A stretch of 64,000 nucleotides of DNA from Clostridium putrefaciens (GCF_900461105.1 NZ_UFWZ01000001.1:806001-870000), one strand, 5' to 3'. Positions 8,815 to 18,950 are shown, counted from the stretch's first letter. Numbers and translations are program-made. The notes: generated by a model from the sequence alone, not told the origin.

Positions 8815-8867
8815 AAAAAAGCGTAGGCAAAAGAATTAAATAATTCTAAGTCTACACTCTTTTTTTA
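8815..8867. terminator. Bidirectional terminator between convergent genes
   Basis: An imperfect inverted repeat of about 22 bp (AAAAAAG...GTAG...AGAATTA against TAATTCT...CTAC...CTTTTTT) lies between the lipid kinase and the convergent YgiQ gene, with A and T tracts at the ends. Confidence 0.7.
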
Positions 8868-10694
8868 TCTTTTTTTATATTTAATCCTTCGTGGCTCATT
8901 CCAGCCTATTAGGCAACTTTTATCTTTACCTATAAGGTCTTCCCTGTTACTTTTTATAAGAGCCTCTTTAACTAAATTGTAGTTTTCAGGCTTTGTAAAC
9001 TGTAAAAGGGCCCTTTGCATATTCTTTTCTTTCATATCCTTTGGAACATATACATCTTCATTTGTAATAGGGTTTATACCCGTATAATAAATAACCGTAG
9101 ATAAACTTCCAGGGGTTGGATAAAAGTCTTGAACCTGCTCTGGTGTATACCCCATTTCTTTTATATATAAGGCAAGCTCAATGGCTGCATTAAGATCACT
9201 TCCAGGGTGGCTAGACATAAGGTAAGGAACTAAATATTGATCTTTACCTATCTTTTTATTAATTGCAAAGTAGGTACTAGCAAATTTATTATAAACCTCT
9301 TTTGTAGGCTTTCCCATGTGTTTTAATACCTTATTGCTTACATGTTCTGGTGCTACTTTTAGTTGACCACTTATATGATGTTTACATAACTCTTCAAAAA
9401 ACTCTTTATCTTTATCATAAATTAAATAGTCATACCTTATACCAGAACGAATAAATACCTTTTTTATACCTGGCAATTCTCTAACGTTTCTTAGAACACT
9501 TAGATATTCTTTATGATCTATAATTAAGTTCTTACAGGGCTTTGGGAACATACATTGCTTAGTCTTGCAAGTTCCATGTTCTTCTTGTAATTTACAAGAT
9601 TTATGTCTAAAATTTGCTGTTGGACCACCTATATCATGGATATATCCCTTAAAGTCCTTTAAAGATGTAAGTAGTTTAGCTTCATTTACAATAGACTCTG
9701 AACTTCTATTTTGTATCATTCTTCCTTGGTGGAAGGTAAGGGCACAAAAAGAGCAAGAACCAAAGCAACCTCTATGACTAGTTATAGAAAATTCAACTTC
9801 TTTTATAGCGGGTATACCACCTTTATCTTCATAAATAGGATGATAAGTTCTTTTGTAAGGTAGATTATAAGAAGCATCCATTTCCGCTTCAGTTAAAGGA
9901 TGTTGAGGAGGATTTTGGACTATGTACTTATCGCCACTAGGCTCTACTATAGTCTTACCTCGTACAGGATCTTGTTCATAGGATTCTAATTTAAAGTTTT
10001 CAGCATAAGCCTTTTTACAAGTAGAAACCTCTTCAAAAGAGGAAACCTTTATAAAGTCTTGTAGCTTTGATATGTCCTTAGTTTGATACACTGTACCTCG
10101 CACATTTACTATGTTTTTAATATCCATGCCGTATCTTAAAAGATTGGCTACTTCAAGGACAGTTTTTTCTCCCATACCATAAATTAAGAGATCTGCTTTA
10201 GAGTCTGATATAATGCTTTTTCTTATTTTATCATCCCAATAATCATAATGAGCAAATCTCCTAAGACTAGCTTCAATGCCACCTATAATTACAGGTACGT
10301 CTTTAAAGGCTTCTTTTACTCTATTTGTATAAACTATTACAGCTCTATCCGGCCTTTGTTCACCTATTCCTCCAGGAGAATAAAGATCATCTCTTCTTTT
10401 CTTTTTTCCTACAGTATAATGATTAACCATAGAATCTATATTTCCTGAATTGATGAGGAAGGCATATTTTGGCTTACCTAGCTTTTTGAAATCATCTGAA
10501 TTATGCCAGTTTGGCTGGGCTATTATACCAACGCTAAAACCATCAGACTCAAGAGTTCTAGCTATTATTGCTGTACCAAAGGAAGGGTGATCTACATAAG
10601 CATCCCCAGAAACTATTATAAAATCTAACTGACCTATTCCTCTATCTTTCATATCATCTTTACATATAGGCAAAAAGTATTTTGCAAGTTCCAT
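8865..10694 (-). CDS. YgiQ-family radical SAM protein
   Basis: 609 residues. The radical SAM cluster motif C-x3-C-x2-C is present as [18 protein letters not shown] (about residues 310-327). The N-terminal domain resembles a cobalamin-binding fold ([20 protein letters not shown]), and the C-terminal region carries the YgiQ DUF3362-like extension with [11 protein letters not shown]. YgiQ proteins are widespread and conserved, but the reaction is not established. Length and motifs are full, with no sign of decay. The gene stands alone on the minus strand. Confidence 0.9.
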   Translation of the reverse strand: MELAKYFLPICKDDMKDRGIGQLDFIIVSGDAYVDHPSFGTAIIARTLESDGFSVGIIAQPNWHNSDDFKKLGKPKYAFLINSGNIDSMVNHYTVGKKKRRDDLYSPGGIGEQRPDRAVIVYTNRVKEAFKDVPVIIGGIEASLRRFAHYDYWDDKIRKSIISDSKADLLIYGMGEKTVLEVANLLRYGMDIKNIVNVRGTVYQTKDISKLQDFIKVSSFEEVSTCKKAYAENFKLESYEQDPVRGKTIVEPSGDKYIVQNPPQHPLTEAEMDASYNLPYKRTYHPIYEDKGGIPAIKEVEFSITSHRGCFGSCSFCALTFHQGRMIQNRSSESIVNEAKLLTSLKDFKGYIHDIGGPTANFRHKSCKLQEEHGTCKTKQCMFPKPCKNLIIDHKEYLSVLRNVRELPGIKKVFIRSGIRYDYLIYDKDKEFFEELCKHHISGQLKVAPEHVSNKVLKHMGKPTKEVYNKFASTYFAINKKIGKDQYLVPYLMSSHPGSDLNAAIELALYIKEMGYTPEQVQDFYPTPGSLSTVIYYTGINPITNEDVYVPKDMKEKNMQRALLQFTKPENYNLVKEALIKSNREDLIGKDKSCLIGWNEPRRIKYKKR

Positions 10695-10982
10695 ATAAAA
10701 TATAACTCCAATCTTAATTTGAAATATTAGTTTAAACTATAAACTTAAGCTTCATTATAGTTTCAAATATAGAATTATATTATCATAATAGCAAACAAAG
10801 ATAAAGAACTCGCTAGCTTATTATTATATATAGGAGTATTTAATAAAGTTATTTTGTAGTAAATCTAGAGTATAATAGGAAAAATATAGAAAATATAAAT
10901 GAAATTATTTTTTTATCACTAAAGATGTATTAATTTCTCTATTATGAAACAAAATAACCTTAAGAGAAAGGAGGAGGTTATT

Positions 10983-11693
10983 TTGTTTAAAAGAGTATTC
11001 AAAGGTAAATATATGGTGCTATATATAATAATGATTTTAAGTACATATTATATTTCATCTTTAGTTTTGCCTATAAGTTATAAAGAGGTAGGTGCTATTA
11101 GTTATAGCTATGGTGCAAAAGGGAATGTAGTTACGGATATACAAAGTCGTTTAAAGAGGTGGGGATATTATAGTGGCTCTGCAGATGGAGTTTATGGATA
11201 TCAAACCTATAACGCAGTAAAGAAGTTTCAAGGTAAAAATGGTCTTAATGTAGATGGGGTTGTAGGTGATGCCACTTTAGCAGCTTTAGGGATAGTGAGT
11301 TCACCTGCATCTAACCAAGGGAATTCTTCGAAAAATTATAATAACCAAGATACAATGCTTTTGGCAAGACTTATAAATGGAGAGGCTAGAGGAGAACCTT
11401 ATGAAGGTCAGGTGGCAGTAGGGGCTGTTATAATGAATAGGACTAGAGATTCTAGGTTCCCAGCTACAATTGCCGGTGTGGTATATCAACCAGGAGCCTT
11501 TACAGCCATAGTAGATGGTCAAGTTAATGCTAATATGGAACAAAACTCTATTAATGCAGCAAGAGATGCTCTAAATGGATGGGATCCATCAGGAGGAGCT
11601 GTTTATTATTTTAACCCTGCTACAAGCACAAATAAATGGATATGGTCTAGACCCTTAATAAAGGTTATAGGAAAACATAGATTTTGTAATTAG
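10983..11693 (+). CDS. sleB: SleB-like cell wall hydrolase (spore cortex-lytic type)
   Basis: 236 residues from TTG 10983. An N-terminal hydrophobic segment (about 11-29) is a signal or anchor. A peptidoglycan-binding domain follows (GNVVTDIQSRLKRWGYYSG ... VDGVVGDATLAALG, about 46-102), then a SleB catalytic domain (LLARLINGEARGEPYEGQVA ... VIMNRTRDSRFP ... GGAVYYFNPATS ... IGKHRFC). SleB is a lytic transglycosylase that degrades spore cortex on germination, so the host is probably spore-forming. The open frame begins at ATG 10944, but AAGGAGGAGG (10968-10977) points to the TTG. YpeB, its usual partner, is not adjacent, so a vegetative role is possible. Confidence 0.85.
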   Translation: MFKRVFKGKYMVLYIIMILSTYYISSLVLPISYKEVGAISYSYGAKGNVVTDIQSRLKRWGYYSGSADGVYGYQTYNAVKKFQGKNGLNVDGVVGDATLAALGIVSSPASNQGNSSKNYNNQDTMLLARLINGEARGEPYEGQVAVGAVIMNRTRDSRFPATIAGVVYQPGAFTAIVDGQVNANMEQNSINAARDALNGWDPSGGAVYYFNPATSTNKWIWSRPLIKVIGKHRFCN

Positions 11694-11717
11694 ATAGAAA
11701 ATTTATTTAATCATCAG

Positions 11718-11760
11718 TAAGGTAAACCTATATTCAGAATTAGATTAAGGGTTTACCTTA
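11718..11760 (+). terminator. Inverted repeat, probable weak terminator
   Basis: A perfect 11-bp inverted repeat (11718-11728 with 11750-11760) with a 21-nt loop follows the SleB-like gene. It lacks a solid T tract, so termination is uncertain. Confidence 0.5.
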
Positions 11761-11840
11761 AATGTATTTGACTACATGTGGCCTATTAAGACATTATCAT
11801 AAATGAATCATAAATATTAAAGCATATTTATTAAAGAGGG

Positions 11841-11868
11841 TTGACAATTCGTAAATCCGTAATATAAT
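11841..11868 (+). promoter_or_regulatory. Promoter of the cysK-cysE leader
   Basis: TTGACA (11841-11846), 16-nt spacer, TATAAT (11863-11868): a near-consensus SigA promoter just upstream of the T-box. Confidence 0.75.
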
Positions 11869-11884
11869 AGTATTATAATTCATA

Positions 11885-12140
11885 TCAAGATACTCGGAAA
11901 TACGTTGAAGAAGGAAAGTAACATATATAAAGGTTACAGAGAGGGAATTATGGTGAAATATTCCTACTAGAGTTTATGTGAAGTGCCCTTTGTAGTAGAA
12001 ACCTGAACTTTTAGTACGGTTTTCCGGCAGCGCCCGTTATAGCGATAGAGCATATTAGTGCTCGAATGGAGTTAATTCTAGGTTTAATTAGAGTGGGCTA
12101 CGAAGTGTTCTTCGTCTCTAAAAAGAGGCGAAGTTTTTTT
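11885..12140 (+). ncRNA. T-box leader, probably cysteine-specific
   Basis: About 250 nt of structured leader precede cysK. T-box landmarks: GAAGGAAAGTAA and AGAGAGG in Stem I, GGTGAAA, then GAAG followed by TGC (11984-11986), a candidate Cys specifier. The antiterminator sequence AGAGTGGGCTACG (about 12090-12102) is a divergent form of AGGGTGGNACCGCG. A terminator closes it: CTTCGTCTC (12110-12118) pairs with GAGGCGAAG (12125-12133), then T7. Uncharged tRNA-Cys would favour antitermination and cysteine synthesis. The TGGG in place of the TGGA expected for tRNA-Cys is odd. The downstream genes support the amino acid; the exact specifier is inferred. Confidence 0.82.
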
Positions 12141-12219
12141 ATATGAATAACAATGTTTTAAACAATTTAATAAGACGAAATCTACATTCGAATAAACAAG
12201 AAATTAGGAGGAATAATAT

Positions 12220-13131
12220 ATGATATTTAATAATGCTTTAGAAATGATAGGTAACACACCTTTATTAGCACTTAGAAACTTGGGTGGAAAAGACATTGGA
12301 AAAGTTTATTTAAAACTAGAAAAATTTAATCCGGCAGGTAGCATAAAAGATAGAGCAGCACTAGGTATGGTAGAAAAGGCAGAAAAATTAGGACTTCTAA
12401 AATCAGGGGACACTATTGTGGAACCTACAAGCGGAAACACTGGAATAGCACTAGCTATGATAGGAAGATTAAAAGGTTATAAGGTAATAATTGTTATGCC
12501 AGATACTATGAGCGTAGAAAGAAGAAATATCATAAAGGCATATGGCGCAGAGTTAATACTAACAGATGGAACTAAAGGGATGAAGGGTGCTATAGGCAAG
12601 GCTGAAGAAATTGCAAAAGGGAAAGATGGATACTTCATACCACAACAATTTTTAAATCTAGCAAATCCTGAAAAGCATTATGAAACTACAGCAGAGGAAT
12701 TATTAAAAGATGTACCTGATATGGATATATTTGTTGCAGGTGTTGGTACTGGCGGAACCATATCTGGAGTTGGAAGAAGACTTAAAGAACTAAAAGGTGA
12801 TATAAAAGTAATTGCAGTAGAACCAGAAAATTCGCAGGTATTATCAGGTGGTAATCCAGGACCACACAAAATCCAAGGTATAGGAGCAGGATTTATACCT
12901 GAAATATATGATGGATCTGTAGTAGATGAGATAATAAAGGTTAAAGATGAAGAGGCTTTTGAAGCTGCTAGATTAGTAGCATTAAAAGAAGGAATGTTAA
13001 TAGGTATATCCTCTGGAGCTAATGTTCATGCATCATTAGAACTAGCAAAGAAATATGGAAAGAATATTAAAATAGTAACCGTAGCTCCAGATGGTGGAGA
13101 AAAGTATATTTCCATGGGTATCTACGAATAA
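12220..13131 (+). CDS. cysK: Cysteine synthase (O-acetylserine sulfhydrylase)
   Basis: 303 residues. PLP enzyme converting O-acetylserine and sulfide to L-cysteine and acetate. The PLP lysine lies in [11 protein letters not shown] (about residues 34-44), the substrate loop is [11 protein letters not shown], and the phosphate-binding loop is [12 protein letters not shown]. The ribosome site AGGAGG precedes the ATG. It is first in an operon with cysE, 23 nt before the chosen cysE start, under the T-box. Length is normal and no residue is missing. Confidence 0.96.
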   Translation: MIFNNALEMIGNTPLLALRNLGGKDIGKVYLKLEKFNPAGSIKDRAALGMVEKAEKLGLLKSGDTIVEPTSGNTGIALAMIGRLKGYKVIIVMPDTMSVERRNIIKAYGAELILTDGTKGMKGAIGKAEEIAKGKDGYFIPQQFLNLANPEKHYETTAEELLKDVPDMDIFVAGVGTGGTISGVGRRLKELKGDIKVIAVEPENSQVLSGGNPGPHKIQGIGAGFIPEIYDGSVVDEIIKVKDEEAFEAARLVALKEGMLIGISSGANVHASLELAKKYGKNIKIVTVAPDGGEKYISMGIYE

Positions 13132-13154
13132 TTAAAATTGAGGTGGGGGCAGTG

Positions 13155-13739
13155 TTTAAAAATATAAGATATGATATTAAAAATATAATGGAAAATGATC
13201 CAGCAGCAAAAAGTTTTATAGAGGTGCTACTTTTATATCCTTCAATACACTCATTAATTTTTTATAGAATATCTAGATTCTTTTATAAAAAACGCCTATT
13301 TTTCATTGCAAGGATGTTTTCTCAAACAGGAAGGATTTTTACTGGAATAGAAATACACCCAGGAGCTAAAATAGGAAGGGGACTTTTTATAGATCATGGT
13401 ATGGGTGTAGTTATAGGAGAAACAGCAGAGATAGGCGATAATGTAACTTTATATCATGGAGTAACCCTTGGTGGAACAGGTAAAGAAAAAGGTAAAAGGC
13501 ATCCAACCATAGGAGATGGTGCTATAATAGGAACTGGAGCCAAAGTTTTAGGACCTATTTATGTAGGAAGTGGGGCAAAAATAGGAGCTAATTCAGTAGT
13601 TTTAAAAGATGTACCATCTCAAAGTACAGCAGTAGGAATTCCAGCTAAGATATTGAATTTTAAAAGCGCACCCACTATAATAGAAATCAAAGATTATAAA
13701 GGAAGAAAAAAATCTATATATAATGAAATGGTTATTTAA
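13155..13739 (+). CDS. cysE: Serine O-acetyltransferase
   Basis: 194 residues. Acetylates L-serine from acetyl-CoA to O-acetylserine, the CysK substrate. It shows the left-handed beta-helix hexapeptide repeats and signatures [40 protein letters not shown] split over consecutive coils, and GTGAKVLGP. The frame opens at GTG 13143, which overlaps the ribosome site AGGTGGGGG (13141-13149), so GTG 13155 is the better start. The short N-terminal domain is the usual Gram-positive form. The gene is cotranscribed with cysK; the two proteins commonly form the cysteine synthase complex. Confidence 0.95.
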   Translation, partial: FKNIRYDIKNIMENDPAAKSFIEVLLLYPSIHSLIFYRISRFFYKKRLFFIARMFSQTGRIFTGIEIHPGAKIGRGLFIDHGMGVVIGETAEIGDNVTLYHGVTLGGTGKEKGKRHPTIGDGAIIGTGAKVLGPIYVGSGAKIGANSVVLKDVPSQSTAVGIPAKILNFKSAPTIIEIKDYKGRKKSIYNEMVI

Positions 13740-13750
13740 GAGGTTAAATT

Positions 13751-14755
13751 ATGAAGAGTGTAACTGAACTTGAAAATTATATAAGATCCTTAGGACTAGA
13801 CACTTTTGGATTTATAAAAGCAAAAAGATTTGAAGAACTAAGATCATTTTTAGAGTATAGAAAGATAAATGGATTAGAAAATGAATTTGAAGAGCAAGAT
13901 ATAGAAAAAAGGATAAATCCTAATATGTTAATGGAAAAAGGAAAAGTTATAATATCTATAGCTTTTCCTTATCTTTATAACAATAACTTTAATAATGATA
14001 CAGGCTTTTCAAAATATACTGAAGGACTAGATTATCATATTGTAGTTAGATCATATTTAGATAAGATAGTTGAATTTTTAAATGAAAAAGGTCATGAAGC
14101 AAAGGCCTTTGTAGATAGCAACGTCTTACCAGAGCGTTATATAGCATATAAGGCGGGACTTGGATTTGTAGGAAAAAATAATATGATAATAACTAAAAGG
14201 TACGGATCTTTTGTTTTTCTCGGAGAAATAATAACAAGTATGGATATTGAAATAAACCATAAAGAAAATAAAATTTCAGATATCGAAAAATATGAAAGCT
14301 GCGGAAGTTGTGACATTTGCTTAAAGCAATGCCCAACTAAGGCTATAAACGAGAAGCTACGGAATTCTAATATATGTCTATCTTATATTACTCAAAAAAA
14401 ACAAATAGAAGATAAGTGGTTTAAAGTTTTAGGAGGGAGGATATTTGGATGTGATTCTTGTCAAAAGACTTGTCCGTACAATGATAAAGTAAAGTTTTCA
14501 AATTTAGAAGGATTTAGGCCTTTAGAATTTATTAGTAATATACAAACAAAAGAACTTATATATATAAACAATAAAGATTTTAAAGAAACTTTGAAAAATA
14601 CCTCAGCCTCTTGGAGAGGAAAATCTTTAATTCAAAGAAATGCACTCATAAGATTCATAAATTTTGAAAACAATAAAGAGGTGGATATAGATAGTATAGC
14701 TTCACCCTATGTTAAAGACTATGCCATAAGGCTTTTAAAAATAAGAAAATTATAA
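13751..14755 (+). CDS. queG: Epoxyqueuosine reductase
   Basis: 334 residues. Reduces epoxyqueuosine to queuosine in tRNA, the last step of queuosine synthesis, using cobalamin and two [4Fe-4S] clusters. The N-terminal half contains the DUF1730-type region (VDSNVLPERYIAYKAGLGFVG). Two ferredoxin-like clusters follow: CGSCDICLKQCP and CDSCQKTCP. It starts 11 nt after cysE with the site AAGAGG, so it may be read through from the cysteine operon, although the pathway is unrelated. No other queuosine gene is in the window. Confidence 0.92.
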   Translation: MKSVTELENYIRSLGLDTFGFIKAKRFEELRSFLEYRKINGLENEFEEQDIEKRINPNMLMEKGKVIISIAFPYLYNNNFNNDTGFSKYTEGLDYHIVVRSYLDKIVEFLNEKGHEAKAFVDSNVLPERYIAYKAGLGFVGKNNMIITKRYGSFVFLGEIITSMDIEINHKENKISDIEKYESCGSCDICLKQCPTKAINEKLRNSNICLSYITQKKQIEDKWFKVLGGRIFGCDSCQKTCPYNDKVKFSNLEGFRPLEFISNIQTKELIYINNKDFKETLKNTSASWRGKSLIQRNALIRFINFENNKEVDIDSIASPYVKDYAIRLLKIRKL

Positions 14756-14817
14756 TATACTATAGATAATTACTTATATAAAAAATTAAAGGTTAATATA
14801 GAGGGGTAGAGATTTTT

Positions 14818-15525
14818 ATGATATCAAAAACTTTGGTTAGACTTATTTCAAAAATGCCACAGGGGGTATTTATCTTTTTTTCTAAAAAGGTAATGAATCG
14901 TTACGTAGATAAATATGCAGATATAAAAGTTAATGGATTTGAAAATATTGAAAAATGCAAAAAACCAATAATTTTTGTTGGAAATCACTTAAGTAATTCT
15001 GATGGGCTTGTGTTAAACAAGGTTTTAAAGGATTATGATGTTACATTTGTGGCAGGAGCTAAACTATCTAATGATCCTATCACTAATATGGGTATTAATA
15101 TAGTTAAAAACATAACTATAAAGCCAAATACAGCAGATAAAAAAGCTTTAACAAAGGTAGTTAAGACTTTAAAAGGTGGTAATAATGTATTCATATTTCC
15201 AGAAGGCACTAGAAGTAGGGAAGGAAGTATGATAGAGGCGAAAAAAGGAGTTGTATTAATAGCAAGACTTACAAAGGCAACTATAATTCCAATAGGACTT
15301 ACAGGAACTGAAAAGCTTTTGCCTATAAATAAAGGTGGGGATATGTCACATGAAAGCTTTAATTATGCTAAAGTAAATGTGAATATAGGTGAAGAGTTTA
15401 ATCTACCTTCTAAAAATAGTGAAGAGGATAAGCATGAATATGAGGATAGAATTCTAAATTATATAATGACATCTATAGCTTCTTTGTTACCAGAGGAATA
15501 TAGAGGAATTTATAAAAATGAATAA
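14818..15525 (+). CDS. Lysophospholipid acyltransferase (PlsC family)
   Basis: 235 residues. The acyltransferase motif H-x4-D is present as NHLSNSDG (about residues 56-63) and the second motif as FPEGTRSREG (about 128-137). These proteins acylate lysophosphatidic acid or related acceptors at the membrane. Weak hydrophobic stretches near the N-terminus suggest peripheral attachment. Its 3' end overlaps nth by 8 nt, implying translational coupling. Substrate specificity cannot be read from sequence; 1-acylglycerol-3-phosphate acyltransferase is the likely role. Confidence 0.85.
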   Translation: MISKTLVRLISKMPQGVFIFFSKKVMNRYVDKYADIKVNGFENIEKCKKPIIFVGNHLSNSDGLVLNKVLKDYDVTFVAGAKLSNDPITNMGINIVKNITIKPNTADKKALTKVVKTLKGGNNVFIFPEGTRSREGSMIEAKKGVVLIARLTKATIIPIGLTGTEKLLPINKGGDMSHESFNYAKVNVNIGEEFNLPSKNSEEDKHEYEDRILNYIMTSIASLLPEEYRGIYKNE

Positions 15526-16156
15526 TAAAAGCTTAAAGGTAATTGAACTATTAAAAAAGGAATATCCTGATGCGAGATGTGAACTTGATCATAAGACAAC
15601 TTTTCAACTTTTAGTAGCTACAATATTGTCTGCACAAACTACAGATAAAAAGGTTAATGAAGTTACAAAAGATTTATTTATAGAGTATCCTACAGTAGAT
15701 GACTTTTTAGAATTAACTAAAGAAGAGTTAGAACAAAAGATTAAAACCATAGGACTTTATAGAAATAAATCAAAAAATATATTAACTATGTGTAGACAGC
15801 TTAAAGAAAACTTTAATGGAGAAGTTCCAGGAACAATGGAAGAGATAACATCTCTTGCAGGTGCAGGAAGAAAAACTGCTAATGTTGTATTGTCAAATGC
15901 TTTTGGAGTTCCAGCTATTGCAGTAGATACACATGTATACAGGGTATCTAATAGAATTGGACTTGCAAAAGCTAAAGATGTTTTAAATACAGAAAAACAA
16001 CTTCAAGAATGTATACCAAAAGAAAGTTGGTCCTTAGCTCATCATTTAATCATATTTCATGGAAGAAGATGCTGTTATGCTAGAAAACCTGACTGTGAAA
16101 GATGCATTATTAACGTTTATTGTGATTATTATGGTGACATTGAAGAAGAAAAATAG
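15518..16156 (+). CDS. nth: Endonuclease III
   Basis: 212 residues. DNA glycosylase/AP lyase for oxidised pyrimidines. The helix-hairpin-helix with catalytic lysine is LAGAGRKTANVVLS, the catalytic aspartate lies in VDTHVYR, and a C-terminal [4Fe-4S] site C-x6-C-x2-C-x5-C is present (CYARKPDCERCIINVYC). The usual LPGVGRKT reads LAGAGRKT, a mild change that should not affect activity. The gene overlaps the upstream acyltransferase by 8 nt. Confidence 0.95.
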   Translation: MNNKSLKVIELLKKEYPDARCELDHKTTFQLLVATILSAQTTDKKVNEVTKDLFIEYPTVDDFLELTKEELEQKIKTIGLYRNKSKNILTMCRQLKENFNGEVPGTMEEITSLAGAGRKTANVVLSNAFGVPAIAVDTHVYRVSNRIGLAKAKDVLNTEKQLQECIPKESWSLAHHLIIFHGRRCCYARKPDCERCIINVYCDYYGDIEEEK

Positions 16157-16205
16157 TATTATTATAATAAAATATAATATTTAAATAATTTCGGAGGTGA
16201 ATTAG

Positions 16206-16781
16206 ATGAAAAAATCATTGAAAGTGTTGTTAACAGTTTTATTGGTTATATTAGTTATAACTATTCCTTTTGTAGGATCTTATAACTCAATGGTTACATC
16301 TGAGCAAAAAGTAAATACAGCAGAATCTAATATAGATGCTCAGCTTCAAAGAAGATCAGATCTTATACCAAATGTTGTAGAAACAGTAAAAGGTTACGCA
16401 GCTCAAGAAAAGGACATATTTACAGCGGTAGCAGAATCTAGATCTAAGCTTGCAGGTGCAACTACAACAGAAGAAAAGGCTGCAGCAGATCAGCAATTAA
16501 CAGGTGCTGTAGGAAGACTTCTTGCAATATCAGAAAGGTATCCAGAGCTTAAATCTGATCAAGTTTTTAGAGACCTTACAGTTCAACTTGAAGGTACAGA
16601 AAATAGAATATCAGTTTCAAGACAAAATTTTAATGATGCAGCTAGTGAATATAATACATCAATTAAAAGATTCCCAAGAAACATAGTAGCTGGCATGTTT
16701 GGATTTAAAGAAAAACCTTACTTTAAAGCCGATGAATCAGCAAAAGAAGTACCAAAGGTAGAGTTTAATAATAAAAAATAA
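16206..16781 (+). CDS. LemA-family membrane protein
   Basis: 191 residues. One N-terminal membrane segment (about 5-25) is followed by a long helical LemA domain: EQKVNTAESNIDAQLQRRSDLIPN, VKGYAAQEKDIFTAV, and ENRISVSRQNFNDAASEYN. LemA proteins place an extracytoplasmic four-helix domain outside the membrane; the biochemical role is not known. The TPM-domain gene follows after 20 nt, a pairing common in bacteria. The ribosome site GGAGGTG precedes the start. Confidence 0.93.
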   Translation: MKKSLKVLLTVLLVILVITIPFVGSYNSMVTSEQKVNTAESNIDAQLQRRSDLIPNVVETVKGYAAQEKDIFTAVAESRSKLAGATTTEEKAAADQQLTGAVGRLLAISERYPELKSDQVFRDLTVQLEGTENRISVSRQNFNDAASEYNTSIKRFPRNIVAGMFGFKEKPYFKADESAKEVPKVEFNNKK

Positions 16782-16801
16782 GGCTTAAAAGGAGAAGAAA
16801 G

Positions 16802-17632
16802 ATGAAAAAGTTATTAAAAAAAAATATAGTTCTTTCTTTTATTCTTTTATTATGTCTTGGTATACAGGTAAGTGCAGCAGAAGAATATCCAGAGCCTACA
16901 AGTTTTAAGTATATAAATGACTACTCAAACTCTATAGATAATGAAACTAAAGAGTTCATAATATCTTTAGGGAAAGAATTAGAAGATAAAACAGGAGCAC
17001 AACTAGTGGTTGTAACCATAGACAGTTTAAATGGAAAAGACATAAGAGAGTATGGCTATGGATTGTTTTCTAAATGGGGAGTAGGAGAAAAGTCTAAAGA
17101 TAATGGGCTTCTTATGATTGTTGCAGTTAAGGATAGAAAGTATGCTGTAGAGGTAGGAAAAGGCCTTGAGGGAGCAATAACAGATGTAGGTTCTGCTAGG
17201 ATAATGGATGAAGTAGCAAGACCTAGCTTTAAAGAAGGTGACTTTGCTAAAGGAATAAAAGATTCATATGCAATATTTGCTGGTGCAGCAGCCACAGAAT
17301 ATGATGTTACATTAGAAAACAACGTTAAAATACCTTTAGACAAGATTAAGGATGCCAAAGATCAAAACTCATCTGGAAAAGATTCATCCTCTATAGTAAG
17401 CATAATAATCTTCTTTATAATTATGATTGTATTTGGAAACCGTGGAGGCAGAAATAATAAAGGTGGTCCTGGTGGTAGAGGTGGCGGAAGGTACAAAAGA
17501 GGTATTTTCATTCCCACATATATGGGATCAGGAGGATATGGAAGCAATAAGGGCAGTAGCGGCGGAGGCATTAACCTAGGTGGCTTTGGTGGCGGAAGCT
17601 CTGGAGGCGGAGGTAGCTCTGGAGGTTGGTAG
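16802..17632 (+). CDS. TPM-domain (YgcG-like) membrane protein
   Basis: 276 residues. The N-terminal signal peptide ends near VSAAEE. The TPM domain (about 35-165) includes YINDYSNSID, KTGAQLVVVTIDSL and YGYGLFSKWGVG, all family hallmarks. A membrane segment (about 197-212, IVSIIIFFIIMIVFG) follows, then a glycine/serine-rich cytosolic tail ending in GGSSGGGGSSGGW. TPM proteins have been linked to phosphatase-like and photosystem repair roles in other organisms, but no function can be assigned here. It is downstream of lemA in the same unit. Confidence 0.88.
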   Translation: MKKLLKKNIVLSFILLLCLGIQVSAAEEYPEPTSFKYINDYSNSIDNETKEFIISLGKELEDKTGAQLVVVTIDSLNGKDIREYGYGLFSKWGVGEKSKDNGLLMIVAVKDRKYAVEVGKGLEGAITDVGSARIMDEVARPSFKEGDFAKGIKDSYAIFAGAAATEYDVTLENNVKIPLDKIKDAKDQNSSGKDSSSIVSIIIFFIIMIVFGNRGGRNNKGGPGGRGGGRYKRGIFIPTYMGSGGYGSNKGSSGGGINLGGFGGGSSGGGGSSGGW

Positions 17633-17988
17633 TAATAAAACTTAAATATTATAAAGTTAATTGTAAATAATAAATAAATATTTTGTTTCTTATTGTTTAC
17701 TTGTGTAGTTAAGTGATATAATGATAGAGGATTTATACTTTAGTCAACCGTATTAATCTAAGATTAAGCCTCTATAAAGACTTGTATTTATACAAGTCTT
17801 TTTTACTGCGAAAACTTTTATTGGATTTAGTGTTGTTTTAATAGTTTTAGTGGTTGAATTATTAAGAAGTATTTGAGTATACGTGGTTCTTTTATAAAAG
17901 ATGCTTTTCGCATATAATTAAACTAAGAAGAATAAATTAATATGTAATATAAAGTAAAATTAAAAATACAAAAATTCGGAGGTAGGTT
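17633..17988 (+). ncRNA. Intergenic region with candidate small terminated RNA
   Basis: This 356-nt gap has no ORF. It contains a promoter-like pair, TTGTTT (17693-17698), 18-nt spacer, TATAAT (17717-17722), and a strong intrinsic terminator: a 12-bp stem (17776-17787 with 17790-17801) ending in T6. The transcript, from about 17729 to 17804, would be roughly 75 nt. Just upstream, ATAGAGG (17724-17730) pairs with CCTCTAT (17769-17775), enclosing a TTAATC/GATTAA hairpin. It may be an attenuator leader for ddl (190 nt away) or a free small RNA. It matches no riboswitch class I recognise. Confidence 0.5.
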
Positions 17989-18900
17989 ATGAATATAGGC
18001 GTAATAATGGGGGGAATATCATCAGAAAGAGAAATATCCCTTAAAACAGGTAAAGAAATAGCTATGAATTTAAATTCAAAGAAATATAAAGTAAGCGAAA
18101 TTATAATAAATAATACAGAAGAATTAATAGAAAAGGTAAAAAATATAGATTTTGCATTTATAGCACTTCACGGTAAGTTTGGGGAAGATGGAACAATTCA
18201 ATCAGTATTAAAAACATTGAATATACCTTACACAGGATGTGATTCATTAAGTAGCGCTATATGTATGGATAAAGATATGACAAAAAAGATACTAAAATAT
18301 GCAGATATAAGAACTGGAAAGTGGATTAGTTTAAACTCTTTAGATGAGTTAAATTATGATGAAATAAATAAGTTAGCGTACCCAGTAGTAATAAAGCCTA
18401 ATAGTGGCGGATCTAGCGTTGCTACAAATTTAATAAGTAAAGAAAAAGATATTAAAGCAGCTGTAGAAGAAGCTTTTAAATATGATACAGAAGTTATGAT
18501 AGAAGAATATATAAAGGGAGATGAGATAACCTGTTGTATATTAAAGGGTAAAATGTTACCAGTACTTGCTATAAAGCCAAAATCAAACTTTTTTGACTAT
18601 ACTTCAAAGTATGAAGATGGTGGGGCAGAAGAGATTATAGTAAATCTAACTGAGAAACTTCATAAAGAAGTAGAAGAGATGGCAATTGCTTGTTGGAAGG
18701 AATTAAAATGTAGTGTTTACGCTAGAGTAGATATGATAGTAAAGGAAGGTATTCCTTATATCTTAGAAATAAACACATTACCAGGCATGACTAAAAACAG
18801 TTTATTTCCTAAAAGTGCATCAGGAGTTAATATGGACTTTAAAATGCTTTTAGAAAATATAATTCAGTATTCCATAGAAGAAAGAAGAAATAAAATATAG
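17989..18900 (+). CDS. ddl: D-alanine--D-alanine ligase
   Basis: 303 residues. ATP-grasp enzyme that joins two D-alanines for the peptidoglycan stem peptide. Signatures seen are [15 protein letters not shown] at the N-terminus, [28 protein letters not shown] and [13 protein letters not shown]. The ribosome site CGGAGGTAGG precedes the ATG. The protein is of normal length. No van or mur cluster adjoins; the gene is monocistronic with its own terminator. Confidence 0.96.
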   Translation: MNIGVIMGGISSEREISLKTGKEIAMNLNSKKYKVSEIIINNTEELIEKVKNIDFAFIALHGKFGEDGTIQSVLKTLNIPYTGCDSLSSAICMDKDMTKKILKYADIRTGKWISLNSLDELNYDEINKLAYPVVIKPNSGGSSVATNLISKEKDIKAAVEEAFKYDTEVMIEEYIKGDEITCCILKGKMLPVLAIKPKSNFFDYTSKYEDGGAEEIIVNLTEKLHKEVEEMAIACWKELKCSVYARVDMIVKEGIPYILEINTLPGMTKNSLFPKSASGVNMDFKMLLENIIQYSIEERRNKI

Positions 18901-18905
18901 CATAT

Positions 18906-18950
18906 AAAAATAAAGGATTTTCTAAAAATTTAAGAAAATCCTTTATTTTT
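18906..18950 (+). terminator. Intrinsic terminator after ddl
   Basis: A perfect 18-bp inverted repeat (18906-18923 with 18933-18950), 9-nt loop, with A5 at the start and T5 at the end. The symmetry would work on both strands. Confidence 0.9.

Noticed and set aside
17724-17775. PreQ1 class I riboswitch, from the AGAGG/CCTCT stem
   Set aside because: The loop and the A-rich tail do not match the preQ1-I consensus, and the downstream gene is ddl.
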